This document shows positions 18,199 to 26,810 of a DNA stretch of 39,293 nt, in pieces (the stretch's first letter is position 1; each line of letters starts with the position of its first letter). The DNA is from a candidate division KSB1 bacterium (lineage in GTDB: Bacteria > Zhuqueibacterota > Zhuqueibacteria > Zhuqueibacterales > Zhuqueibacteraceae). The position numbers and the translations under genes were made by a program. The notes beneath the pieces were generated by a model that was not told where the DNA came from, ran no database searches, and saw only the letters and a program-made list of their open reading frames with translations. Location of the stretch: assembly GCA_034506255.1 (NCBI GenBank), contig JAPDPX010000019.1:1-39293 (forward strand), written 5' to 3'.

Positions 18199-21100
18199 TC
18201 ACCACGCCACCGCCTTCAGCGCCTGCTGCCCGGCCGCGGAAATAAAGTAATTCAAATGATGGCAGGCCACGTTCACCCGCTTGGGCAAGGGATTGCGGCC
18301 GCCGTCGATGCCGAAAATACTCTCGACGCCAACCGCAATATCATGTGCGCTGCTGCCGAACAAAGCGTCCATCACCAGGCCCTTGCCGGCTTTGGTCAGC
18401 ATTTTGGCAAAGAATTGATCCGACGGCTCCTGATAAGTTGCGATATCGCCGGCAAGAATGGTGTAGCGCACGCCGGGATCGCCGCTGCTGTTGAGCGTAG
18501 TGATGAATTCCGAAGTGGGATGCATCTGCTCCAGCGTGGGCGTGATCTTCTTCGAGCGATTGAGCGCGAACAGAATGGCGCCGTTGAACGGAATCAGCGC
18601 GGGAATGTAATTCATCGCCACGCCGGTGAGCACGTTGAAAAGCTTGCGCGCGGTATCGATCCTGCCGAAAGGCGAGCCTTGATTGGGCGTGCCGCACATC
18701 AGGAGATGATCGACCATGGTGTTGCCGCCTTCCCGCTCGATGAACCAGCGGGACACCAATCCGCCCATCGAGTGCGCCACGAGGGTGAGCTTTTTGTCGT
18801 CATGCGCGCCCAGCCCGGCGGCTTCCAACCTTTTCTTGAGATCGAGCGCCGTCTCCGCGATCGGCGTGTTGAGATTCTCATAATCGAAGGTCAGCACCAA
18901 ATCGAACTGCTGATCGAGGCCGGCCAGGTGCAAACCCGTGGCCAGGTTCTCGGTGTCACCGATGATGCCGTGAACCAGCACGACGATATTCTGCGCGGCA
19001 TTCACTTTTTCGGCCAGCATGCTCTTGTGCCGCGTGATGGTGCCATCCGCTCGATATTCCACCCAGCACAGTTGATTGACGTTCTGCTTGAGATAGGTTT
19101 TGAAGAAGTACAGCTTCAAGGCTTTGCCCACGCTGCGGCGGTTGTCCGGCACATCGGGAATGTGGTCGATGCTGATGTGCGTGTTGCCGTGCTCGTCCCT
19201 GACCGGATCGCCGCCGAGCAGGACGTGCTGGCCGTCGAACACCAGCGGCAGAATGCCTTCATTTTCCTGCAACGGCACATGCAACTCGACTTCCAGGGGG
19301 TCTTCCCGCAAGGCGTCAGCGTTTTGAATGTCGGTCAATTCCAGAACACTTTCGTTATCCCCGCGGGTGCCGGCAAAATTGAGCATCGCCATGCCCTGGC
19401 GTTCGAAGGCTTTGTAGAAATCCAAGATCTCACCCACTCCGCGTGTTGCTGTCCGCGCCGCGTTGAGGCTGAGATTGGCTTTGAACGAGGCGTGCGCTTT
19501 CACGACCACCTGCCCACCGGCGAGCTGGGCCGCGCGGCTGCCGATTTGATCCTGCTGACGGACGATCTTGATCTGCAGGCTCTTGGTGAACCAATCATTC
19601 TCATATTTCTTGACCGTCTTGGCGGGGCTGAAGCCGCGCGTGGCAGACAAAATCCTGCCCAACTCCAGTGCCTCCTGCGTCAACAGAAAATCATCCACTT
19701 TCTCGGTGCTGACAATCAGCTTGAAATTTTCGCTGGCGTGATTGGCCGGCTCCTCCACCCAAAACTCCACCGCCGGATCACCGCCCACTTGCAGCGTGGT
19801 ATACTCCTCGCCCGGCGGCACCGGCTCGTTGCTGAAAACCTGAATGCCGTAGGCGTTGGAGAAATGCGCAAAAACCATGTGCAGGGTTTGTTGGGTGCGG
19901 TTGCGCACTTTGAACTTGCCCGGAATTTTTTGCCATTCGCCGCCGGATTTGACGTAGTCCAGCGTGATTTCACCGGCAGGATAATCGTGCTCGCCCTCCG
20001 GCAGTTTCTCGGAGAAGACAAAATCGACCAGCGCAGTGTCCATCTTGGTGCCGTGATTTTGCAACGCCCAGCTTCGCTCCCAGCGAACCACGTGTTTGAT
20101 AATGGCCAACATGGTCCAGATTGCCTCTTCCGGGCGTTTGGGATTCATTGCAACGCCCTGGATCAGCAAGTCCATTTCGCGCTGTTTCAGCAACAGCTTG
20201 TCATTGTCAACCGCCAGTGCGTATAGCGTCCCCTCGGCGATCTCGGTGAGCATCGCGTTGACCGAGCCGTCCTGCGCCAGCGCATTTTGCAGCAGCTCTC
20301 TGTGCTTCTCATCTTGGGCGCAATAAATCGGCAGCGGCGGCACCGGCAGCGTGGTGATTTCCGCTTGATAGCGCGCCGCCGGATCGCCGGCGAAGCCCAG
20401 GCGCAATTCGCTCTTTTGCGGCCCGACCATGACAGTCGCAGCGCTGCCGGCAGCCCGCGTGGGCTCGTCTTCCCGGTACAATGCCAGCGCCACGCTTTTC
20501 TCCGGTTCGGTGGGCAAACCATGCAGCGCGCCCGCTTCGATCTTCCAACTGTTGCCCTCGTAGTAGACGCTATAACGCCGCGCTGCCTGCGACGCAGCCC
20601 GGCCGAGAAATCCGCTCCAGGCATTGAAATTCTCATACGCCTCGAACTGCGGATTCTGGTTGTCGGCGCGCATGCGTACCGCCGCGCGGCAGCGCACGAA
20701 CAGATCGGCATAGGTGATGTCGCCGCCGCACTTGCTCAACACCTCCAGCAGCGTGTCGGTAAACACCCCGCTGCAATCCGGCGTCTCCTGCGCTTGTTGC
20801 GTGCGTTCGCAAGCCGCCAGCAGGATGTGCCGGCTGGCTGGAATGGAGAGCGACTGTTTCTTTTGCTGCAGCCTGGCGTAGTAACCCTCCACGTAGCTCT
20901 CCAAGGGCCGTTCCGCAGAAACTTCATGGGTGACACGTGGTTTCAAACCGCGAAAAGCGTCAACAGTGCGCGTGCCCGAGCCGGAATGGCAGCAATCCAA
21001 GATGACAGCCACGTGGGGATTGTTCTTTGCAAGTTCCGCCAGCAACACCGCCAGTTCCTTGTCAGCCAGATCAAATCCCCCGGGCCGGCGGCTGTCATAA

Positions 21101-21423
21101 CACACCAGGCCTTCATCCTTGCCGGCGGGAAAGAACTCTTTGAACGCGGCTGCGGATTTCCAGCGCGCACCATGTCCGCAGTATTGCAGCACCGCCACGT
21201 CACCCTCTCCAGCTTTGCCGAGATGGCTGCGAAATTGCTTGGTGATGTTGCCACGCGTGGCTTCACTGTCCTTCAGGACTTCGATCGCAAGCCGGGCTTT
21301 GTCGAAGGTGCCGGTCAGAAAGTCTTTGAAGTGATCAACGTCATTGAGACAGCCCGCGAGCCTGCCAACCTCCGGCGCATAGTCATTGATGCCGACGAGC
21401 AGGGCGTAGATTTTTGCAGCCAT
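18199..21423 (-). CDS. Caspase (C14, metacaspase-like) fused to a C-terminal α/β-hydrolase
   Basis: A 1074-residue cytoplasmic protein. The caspase domain (1-285) opens YALLVGINDYAPEVGRLAGC and has LQYCGHGA (His84), DEGLVCYD and ILDCCHSGSG (Cys145), a complete dyad. The acidic residues around these motifs are those that give metacaspases their preference for Arg/Lys, so a basic cleavage site is likely. The middle (about 300-830) contains VRNRTQQTLHMVFAHFSNAY and PGEEYTTL, like the β-rich region that follows many bacterial caspases (DUF4384-like). The C-terminus (about 840-1074) is an α/β-hydrolase: VVLVHGIIGD, nucleophile elbow LVAHSMGGLVSRWF (Ser near 885), CGTPNQGSPFG, and a late CHHLNY that may supply the His. 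Lipases and triacylglycerol hydrolases share this pattern. Ribosome site GGAG lies 9 nt before the ATG. The 33-nt gap to the upstream T9SS gene suggests read-through. Confidence 0.93.
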   Translation of the reverse strand: MAAKIYALLVGINDYAPEVGRLAGCLNDVDHFKDFLTGTFDKARLAIEVLKDSEATRGNITKQFRSHLGKAGEGDVAVLQYCGHGARWKSAAAFKEFFPAGKDEGLVCYDSRRPGGFDLADKELAVLLAELAKNNPHVAVILDCCHSGSGTRTVDAFRGLKPRVTHEVSAERPLESYVEGYYARLQQKKQSLSIPASRHILLAACERTQQAQETPDCSGVFTDTLLEVLSKCGGDITYADLFVRCRAAVRMRADNQNPQFEAYENFNAWSGFLGRAASQAARRYSVYYEGNSWKIEAGALHGLPTEPEKSVALALYREDEPTRAAGSAATVMVGPQKSELRLGFAGDPAARYQAEITTLPVPPLPIYCAQDEKHRELLQNALAQDGSVNAMLTEIAEGTLYALAVDNDKLLLKQREMDLLIQGVAMNPKRPEEAIWTMLAIIKHVVRWERSWALQNHGTKMDTALVDFVFSEKLPEGEHDYPAGEITLDYVKSGGEWQKIPGKFKVRNRTQQTLHMVFAHFSNAYGIQVFSNEPVPPGEEYTTLQVGGDPAVEFWVEEPANHASENFKLIVSTEKVDDFLLTQEALELGRILSATRGFSPAKTVKKYENDWFTKSLQIKIVRQQDQIGSRAAQLAGGQVVVKAHASFKANLSLNAARTATRGVGEILDFYKAFERQGMAMLNFAGTRGDNESVLELTDIQNADALREDPLEVELHVPLQENEGILPLVFDGQHVLLGGDPVRDEHGNTHISIDHIPDVPDNRRSVGKALKLYFFKTYLKQNVNQLCWVEYRADGTITRHKSMLAEKVNAAQNIVVLVHGIIGDTENLATGLHLAGLDQQFDLVLTFDYENLNTPIAETALDLKKRLEAAGLGAHDDKKLTLVAHSMGGLVSRWFIEREGGNTMVDHLLMCGTPNQGSPFGRIDTARKLFNVLTGVAMNYIPALIPFNGAILFALNRSKKITPTLEQMHPTSEFITTLNSSGDPGVRYTILAGDIATYQEPSDQFFAKMLTKAGKGLVMDALFGSSAHDIAVGVESIFGIDGGRNPLPKRVNVACHHLNYFISAAGQQALKAVAW

Positions 21424-21455
21424 CTTTTTTTCTCCAATTGGAAATGAAACAACCC

Positions 21456-24400
21456 TTACCTCACATACAACATTTTGCGCGTCGCTCGAAACTCGTGCCC
21501 GCCGGTGACGCTGAGACGATAGAAATAAACCCCGGAGGTCAATGCTTTCAGATCTGCCACGATCTCATAATAGCCCGGTTCGCGGGATTTGTTTTGTTCC
21601 AAAACCAAAACTTCGCGTCCCACCATATCAAAAACCTTCAAAGTCACACGGCCGGCCACCGGCAATTGATAACGAATCGTGGTGCTGGGATTGAAGGGAT
21701 TGGGATAATTTTGTTCCAGCGCAAACGTCGTGGGCTCTGCCGGCAGGCCCGCCATGTTTTGCTTGACATAGAACTCATTACCAACCAGAATGGTCATGCG
21801 CCTGGAAGGATAAGCATCAAAAAGACGAACCGCCAGTGCCGTCTCCGTGCGCAGATCATGAGTGATTTTGGTGGCATCATCAACCAGCAGAACGCGCAAT
21901 TCCTCGGGTACGGCTGCCACATTCGCAAAGCGGAGCTGCACCGCATGCGCCGGCTCGCCTTTGACGGCAATTTCCCAGCGCTGGCCATCGCCTGCAATCC
22001 CGCGAAAGTCGGCAGTCAACTCCGCCGGTTCGTTCCACTCCGGATGCGGAAAACTGAGTCCGATGCCCTCCGGCAGGAAAGGCGGCTCGTGCCAGTCAAA
22101 ATTATCCAGATCATCTTTCGCCTCTTTTCTCACACCGAAGTAGTTGACGGCATCACTAGATTCACCGCTGGCGGCGGTGATTTGAATCGACCATTCGCCT
22201 TCAGCAAGCTCTGTTGTCGCAATGCCGGTTTTGGCAACATTGCGCGCGTAAGGCTCTTTGTCATTGGCAAAAACAATCGTGTCGGCTTCACTCGTGCGAA
22301 TGAACAAGCCGCCCCAGGGTTCCAATGCAAGTTCGGGTTCAGTAGCCGGATTTCGCCACTGGCCGTCATAGCTCCACACCTGCACTTCTGTGCCGTGATT
22401 GCTCAACAACGTTCCTTTGCGTTTCAACTTCAATTGACTCAACTCAAGGCGTGTGTTGTAGGGATTGCCGATGAGTGTCCAATCGCTTCCGCGCAATTGC
22501 CAGCCGGAAATGTTGCCGAGCACGCCGTCTGCGGTTTTTGTTGTAGCGCCGGAAATGGCATTCGTCAAGCTGCCGCCGTCGCGGCGAATCATGAAATACC
22601 CCGCGCCGGTTTGCATTTGAATATTCTCGCCCTCCTGCCATTGCTTGTTTCCTGAATACGCATAGCAGCGCCAGTCGCCGCGCCGGCCGTACTTGCCCAA
22701 GTCGCTAAAAACATTCTTGGCTTGAGGGGAATCCGGCAAATCCAGCGGAATCGAAACGATGCGATACGCCGCGCCGCCGGTGCCGCTCGGCAGGCTGCGC
22801 GAGTTGCCCAGCGCGCCGGGAGTCACGGCTACGGCAATCGAGAAGAAATCAAGCGCACCGTTTTGCAGCGTTGCTTCATTACCGGCCAAATCCGTTGCGG
22901 AAATGCGATAGTCGATGTTGCGGTTATTGACCCAAACGTCCGCGATGGCAGCCGCCTCGCCGGCAAACATGACCCGGCGAATGTTGGGATTCCACGTCTC
23001 GCCGGCGCGCCGAAACAGCAACTCTGCGCTTTGCGGATTGCTATCGATGATTTGTTGCGTGATCAAAACTTCGTTGCCGATTCTCGCGTTCTGCGGCGGG
23101 TGATGCTCGGCAAAGTCCGGCGCTTGGGTATCTCGTACAATTTGCGCGGTGAGAGTTCTGGAAAGATTCCAGGAGAGATCTCGCAGCCGGGCATGAATGG
23201 TTTTGGCGCCATCGCCTGCGAGAGGATGATTCAAGACCTGGCTGAAGACCTGCCATTCTGCCGCGGCAAAAGTGGAATCTGACGAAACCTGCATGAATTC
23301 GGCATTATCGCGTGCTGTGCCGGGATCATCGTCCGCGAACAGGACGAGGCGCGCTTCGTTGGCGTTGGTGAATCTTTTTCCGTTGAATTCTCGCGCGCCT
23401 TCAATGCCCAGCTCCCGGAGGCGCGGCGGGATGAAATCCAATTCCTGAAAATAAAGTCCCAAGTCCGTGGCGGCATAAAGCCGGTTGAAGGTGGGAACAA
23501 ACTCAAAACTCCGCGCCTCGCTGATGAAATCGATGCCCGTCTCCAGAGGCGTCCAATGGATGCCGCCATCAATGCTGCGAAAGACGCCGCTACCGCGTGT
23601 GCCGGCGATCAGCGTGCTGTCATTCAAGCGAAAGAGAGAGATCACCGTCCGGCCTTGCAGCGGCGGCTCTGCCGGGCTCCAGCTTGTGCCGCCATCATCG
23701 CTGTAAAAAACGCCGTTGTCGGCGCCGGCATGAAGCCGCCGACCTGCTTGCAACAGTGCATGAACCGTCACATTGTTCAGAGCCGTCGGCTGCCAATTCT
23801 CACCGTCAGTGCTAAAGAAAACCCCGTTTTCAAACGTGCCGGCAAATGCGGTATCATTTGCAACCAGAAGCGCCGCAACACGGCCGGAAAATCGCGCTGG
23901 CTGCCAGGATACTCCGGCGTCATCACTGAAAAAGATTCCAGCATCTGTGACCAGACGCTTGACATAGCCGGCCAACAGGCGGCTGCCCTTGCTGGCGAGC
24001 AACTCGACGTCCACGAAGTTTTCCTGCGGGCTGGCCCACTGCCAGTTGTCGCCCAGGTCGTCGCTGAAGAAGATGCCATGCCGCGTGCCGGCGAGAACGC
24101 GGTTCCCTTGCACGAGCAAGACATGCGGAGAGAAGGCGAAAATCGACGGATAGGGTGGCAACTCCGTCCAGTCAACGCCATTGTTGGTGCTCCTGTAACA
24201 GCCAGACCCGCAGGCCAGGAAGGCGCCGTCCTTTTCAACGAGATCATTCACCGGTCGCAGCAGAGCCGCTTGATTCCACCGCAGGCCGCCATCGACGCTG
24301 CGAAACAGTCCGTGCTCACCATAGGCAAGAATGAAGTTGAGCCCGGCGTCGATCCACGCCTGCTTGAGGTTGGGCCGCAATCCCAGTCCGGTACTGGCGT

Positions 24401-25514
24401 CGAACCAATTCTTGCTGTCATCGGTGCTGCGCAAGATGCCGAGATGAACTGTGCCGGCATAAAGGCCGCCGCGCGCTTCAGTCAATGCCGTCAAGCGGGA
24501 GTCGAATTTGGCAGCGGCGAGCCAGTTGGCTCCTCCATCAGTACTCTGCCAGAGTGTGGTTGTCAAGAACTCGTCGGTGGCCGCAAGCAGTTTCCCGCCG
24601 CGCAGATTGCTGAGATGATGGGCAAAGGGCAGGGCGGCATGCTCCCATGTGTCACCCTTGTCACGGCTGCGCCAGATGCCAGTGTAGGACAGCGCCAGCA
24701 ACGTTTCCTGGTGCCACAGCAAGGACGTCACTGCGAATTCGAAACTGGAGTCGGGCGGCGTCCAGCTCAGTCCGTGATCCCGGCTGCGCCACACGCCGCG
24801 GCCGGTACCGAGATAGAGCACGCCCTCATCTCCTGCCAGCAGCGTTTGGAGGAAACCTTCTTCTCTGGGCAATTGGCATTGATTCCATTGCCTGCCGCCA
24901 TCGCTGCTGAAGACGAGTTCGCTGATGCCCTCGCCCACATCCAGGATGACAAACAGCCGGCCATCTATTTCATACAAGCCGTTTACGACTGCTCCTGCAA
25001 ACGCGACTCGCGACCATTGCCGACCGCCATCCGTGCTGCGCCACAGGCCATTGCCGGGGAGATAGGCGCCGGCATAGAGCGTATCATCGACGGCCAACAA
25101 AACTGTGACAAGAGCGGAATCCATTGGAGGGTTGGCCGACAGCCAGTTCCTGCCGTCATCGGCGCTGTGAAAAACACCCGTGTCAGAGGTGCCGGCATAC
25201 AACGTATCGCTTTCTCCCTTGCGAATCATCGTGACGATATTTTTATCGACAATGGGTGGATTACCGGGCAGCCAGTTCAGACCAAAATCAGCGCTGCGAT
25301 ATACACCATGATTGGTCCCGGCGAGGAGGACGCTTGGCCTGCGGGGATTTGTCAAGATCAAACTCACGGCAGGCCGGACGTCGCTGGTAAAAGTAACCCA
25401 TTTTCCCGGCGGCGTTTCGTCCAAAGGCGTCTGCGCCGGGAGGCTTTTTGTAATGATGATCAAAGCCAAGAAGGCCAGTGTTTGGGCGGCTGAACTGAAT
25501 TTGCTTGCGCTCAT
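21456..25514 (-). CDS. Sortilin/BNR-type propeller protein secreted by T9SS
   Basis: A 1352-residue exported protein. The signal peptide core is TLAFLALIIITKSLPAQ. Residues about 50-700 are repeated BNR/sortilin-type blades of the form LLAGTxxGVYRSxDxGxNW, seen about 14-16 times (for example GIFFSDDLGDNWQW and GVFYSDDGGTSWSP), building one or more β-propellers. A β-rich region follows with a metazoan-like Ig feel (about 720-960), then an unassigned segment (about 1000-1200). The end is a sorting domain: LEQNYPNPFNPSTTIRYQLP and GYYEIVADLKALTSGVYFYR. The start at 25514 follows AAGGAAGG by 6 nt; longer in-frame starts run through a palindromic repeat. It probably binds polysaccharide or protein outside the cell, but the ligand is unknown. 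Its stop codon is 33 nt before the caspase start, so it may share a transcript with the death-type genes. Two decayed relatives lie just upstream. Confidence 0.93.
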   Translation of the reverse strand: MSASKFSSAAQTLAFLALIIITKSLPAQTPLDETPPGKWVTFTSDVRPAVSLILTNPRRPSVLLAGTNHGVYRSADFGLNWLPGNPPIVDKNIVTMIRKGESDTLYAGTSDTGVFHSADDGRNWLSANPPMDSALVTVLLAVDDTLYAGAYLPGNGLWRSTDGGRQWSRVAFAGAVVNGLYEIDGRLFVILDVGEGISELVFSSDGGRQWNQCQLPREEGFLQTLLAGDEGVLYLGTGRGVWRSRDHGLSWTPPDSSFEFAVTSLLWHQETLLALSYTGIWRSRDKGDTWEHAALPFAHHLSNLRGGKLLAATDEFLTTTLWQSTDGGANWLAAAKFDSRLTALTEARGGLYAGTVHLGILRSTDDSKNWFDASTGLGLRPNLKQAWIDAGLNFILAYGEHGLFRSVDGGLRWNQAALLRPVNDLVEKDGAFLACGSGCYRSTNNGVDWTELPPYPSIFAFSPHVLLVQGNRVLAGTRHGIFFSDDLGDNWQWASPQENFVDVELLASKGSRLLAGYVKRLVTDAGIFFSDDAGVSWQPARFSGRVAALLVANDTAFAGTFENGVFFSTDGENWQPTALNNVTVHALLQAGRRLHAGADNGVFYSDDGGTSWSPAEPPLQGRTVISLFRLNDSTLIAGTRGSGVFRSIDGGIHWTPLETGIDFISEARSFEFVPTFNRLYAATDLGLYFQELDFIPPRLRELGIEGAREFNGKRFTNANEARLVLFADDDPGTARDNAEFMQVSSDSTFAAAEWQVFSQVLNHPLAGDGAKTIHARLRDLSWNLSRTLTAQIVRDTQAPDFAEHHPPQNARIGNEVLITQQIIDSNPQSAELLFRRAGETWNPNIRRVMFAGEAAAIADVWVNNRNIDYRISATDLAGNEATLQNGALDFFSIAVAVTPGALGNSRSLPSGTGGAAYRIVSIPLDLPDSPQAKNVFSDLGKYGRRGDWRCYAYSGNKQWQEGENIQMQTGAGYFMIRRDGGSLTNAISGATTKTADGVLGNISGWQLRGSDWTLIGNPYNTRLELSQLKLKRKGTLLSNHGTEVQVWSYDGQWRNPATEPELALEPWGGLFIRTSEADTIVFANDKEPYARNVAKTGIATTELAEGEWSIQITAASGESSDAVNYFGVRKEAKDDLDNFDWHEPPFLPEGIGLSFPHPEWNEPAELTADFRGIAGDGQRWEIAVKGEPAHAVQLRFANVAAVPEELRVLLVDDATKITHDLRTETALAVRLFDAYPSRRMTILVGNEFYVKQNMAGLPAEPTTFALEQNYPNPFNPSTTIRYQLPVAGRVTLKVFDMVGREVLVLEQNKSREPGYYEIVADLKALTSGVYFYRLSVTGGHEFRATRKMLYVR

Positions 25515-25520
25515 TTTATG

Positions 25521-25528
25521 CCTTCCTT
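25521..25528 (-). promoter_or_regulatory. Ribosome binding site deciding the 25514 start
   Basis: AAGGAAGG on the minus strand ends 6 nt before the ATG at 25514. This rules against longer starts, which would make the upstream palindromic repeat coding. Confidence 0.8.
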
Positions 25529-25535
25529 GAGAACG

Positions 25536-25600
25536 TAGCGCAACATTCATGTTGCGCGATGCTTTTCTTCTCAACATAAATGTTGAGCTACGGAAAAGCA
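25536..25600. repeat. Pair of palindromes (REP/MITE-like element)
   Basis: GCGCAACAT TC ATGTTGCGC (25538-25557) is followed by CTCAACAT AA ATGTTGAG (25570-25587). The second is flanked by ATGCTTTTC and GAAAAGCAT, forming a nested hairpin. GTAGCGCAACAT at 25536 and ATGTTGAGCTAC ending at 25591 are inverted copies with one mismatch, so the whole element is also one large inverted repeat. It lies between the pseudogene and the intact T9SS gene. Confidence 0.75.
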
Positions 25601-25602
25601 TA

Positions 25603-26580
25603 TCACTTTACCAAAAGCATCTTTTTCACCGCTTGAAATTTTTGCCCGCCGGCAACGCTGATGCGATAAAAATACACGCCCGAACCCATCGCACTCATGT
25701 CCACCGCCATTTCATAATAACCCGGCTCGCGAGATTTGTTCTCTTCCAATACTAAAACTTCCCGTCCCATCATATCAAAAATTTTCAGAGTCACTTGCCC
25801 TGCTGCTGGAAGTTGGTAGCGAATCGTGGTGCTGGGGTTGAAGGGATTGGGATAATTCTGATGCAGCGCAAAAGCCGTGGGCACAGCCAGCATGCCTTCA
25901 GTGTGTTTGTTGATGAAAAAATCATTACCGGCGATGATCGCGAGCATTTTAACGCCGGATTCAGGAATGCGAATCGTTGAAGCGAATTCTTTGCGGAGAT
26001 TGCGCACAATTTTCGTTGTCTCATCCACCAGCAGAATTTGCCAATCTTGCGGAACGGTTTCGATATGCGCAAAGCTGAGTTGCACGGCATGCGTCGCTTC
26101 GCCTTTGACGGCGATTTCCCAGCGCTGGCCCTCGCTTTCCATCCCACGAAAGTCCGCGGTTAATTCAACCGGAGAATTCCACGCCGCATGCGGAAAGCTG
26201 AATCCGATGCCTTCCAGCAGGAGCTGCCAGGCAATTTCGCCTTCCACCTCGCTGTGAAAAATTCCATTGTGCTACACCCCAACGAAAGAGGCGTCCCTGC
26301 GCCCCCAGCAACGGACGACATTCGCCTGCCGCGGCGTGGCGGCGGGCGCCCATGCAAGTCTGGCGTCACTGCTGCGATAGAGCGCGCCATTAGATTCGGC
26401 AAAAACGAAAGTCGGTTTTTTCGGATCTGTATAGAGCGAACCAATCGATACCTTGCTCTCTCCCGGCCCGTAGGTTCTCCAGACGTCATCACGGTTCTCG
26501 AACTGAGCCGATGCTGGCTGGTTGAGCGCCAGGGAGATTACGAAAGCGCTGCAGATTAAGAAAAGGCGCATTTTTTTCAT
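25603..26580 (-). pseudogene. Decayed sortilin-like T9SS cargo gene (internal deletion and nonsense codon)
   Basis: A shrunken relative of the 21456-25514 gene. The N-terminal part starts at 26580 with AGGAGA before the ATG and has a signal peptide (FLICSAFVISLALNQPASAQ) and one propeller blade (FAESNGALYRSSDARLAW). A TAG stop at 26272-26274 interrupts the frame. The same frame continues with HNGIFHSEVEGEIAWQ and then jumps directly to LLLEGIGFSFPHAAWN, which matches the intact paralogue only near its C-terminus, so most of the propeller is missing. The end is an intact sorting domain (LHQNYPNPFNPSTTIRYQLP). About 325 codons remain of about 1350. The part from 26247 could in principle start at GTG, but it has no signal peptide. 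TAG is an ordinary stop in this genome (GH19 and the tandem trypsin use it). Confidence 0.85.
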
Positions 26581-26597
26581 GAGCTTCTCCTGTGAAA

Positions 26598-26672
26598 AAC
26601 GTAAAACGTGATACATCATACATGATACCTAAACGTGTCTTACGCGTTACGTTTTACTCATCACGTTTTTAC
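26598..26672. repeat. AT-rich inverted repeat
   Basis: GTAAAACGTGAT (26601-26612) is mirrored by ATCACGTTTTTAC (26660-26672, one extra T) and also by ACGTTTTAC (26649-26657). The interior (TGATACATCATACATGATAC) is itself repetitive. It lies between two T9SS remnants, just upstream of the pseudogene start. It could be an interspersed element or the scar of a recombination event. Confidence 0.6.
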
Positions 26673-26800
26673 TTCACAAATATCATCTTCTTCGTCGCTT
26701 GAAAATTTTTCTCGCCGGCAACGGCAATTCGATAAAAATACACCCCGGAGCCAAGCGCGCTCATATTCGCTACCATTTCATAATAACCCGGCCGCGCGTT
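26669..26800 (-). pseudogene. Orphan T9SS sorting-domain remnant
   Basis: In the minus-strand frame ending in TAA at 26669-26671 the sequence reads RPGYYEMVANMSALGSG, VYFYRIAVAGEKNFQA and TKKMIFVK. This is the last third of a sorting domain and is very close to the ends of the two neighbouring T9SS genes. No PNPFNP motif, start codon or signal peptide precedes it. The frame runs back into the 3' end of the tandem-trypsin gene, which uses a different frame and stops at 26811. It is therefore the 3' stub of a deleted cargo gene. Confidence 0.8.
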
Positions 26801-26810
26801 GAGGCTATTT

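Noticed and set aside
18130..20226. Very long open frame (about 700 codons) on the plus strand opposite the caspase-hydrolase gene
   Set aside because: It is the antisense shadow of a GC-rich gene. No ribosome site, no motif, and the opposite strand has a complete domain set.
26272..26274. In-frame TAG as a possible recoded (pyrrolysine or read-through) codon
   Set aside because: The protein also lacks most of its propeller, and TAG ends intact genes in the window, so decay is the simpler reading.
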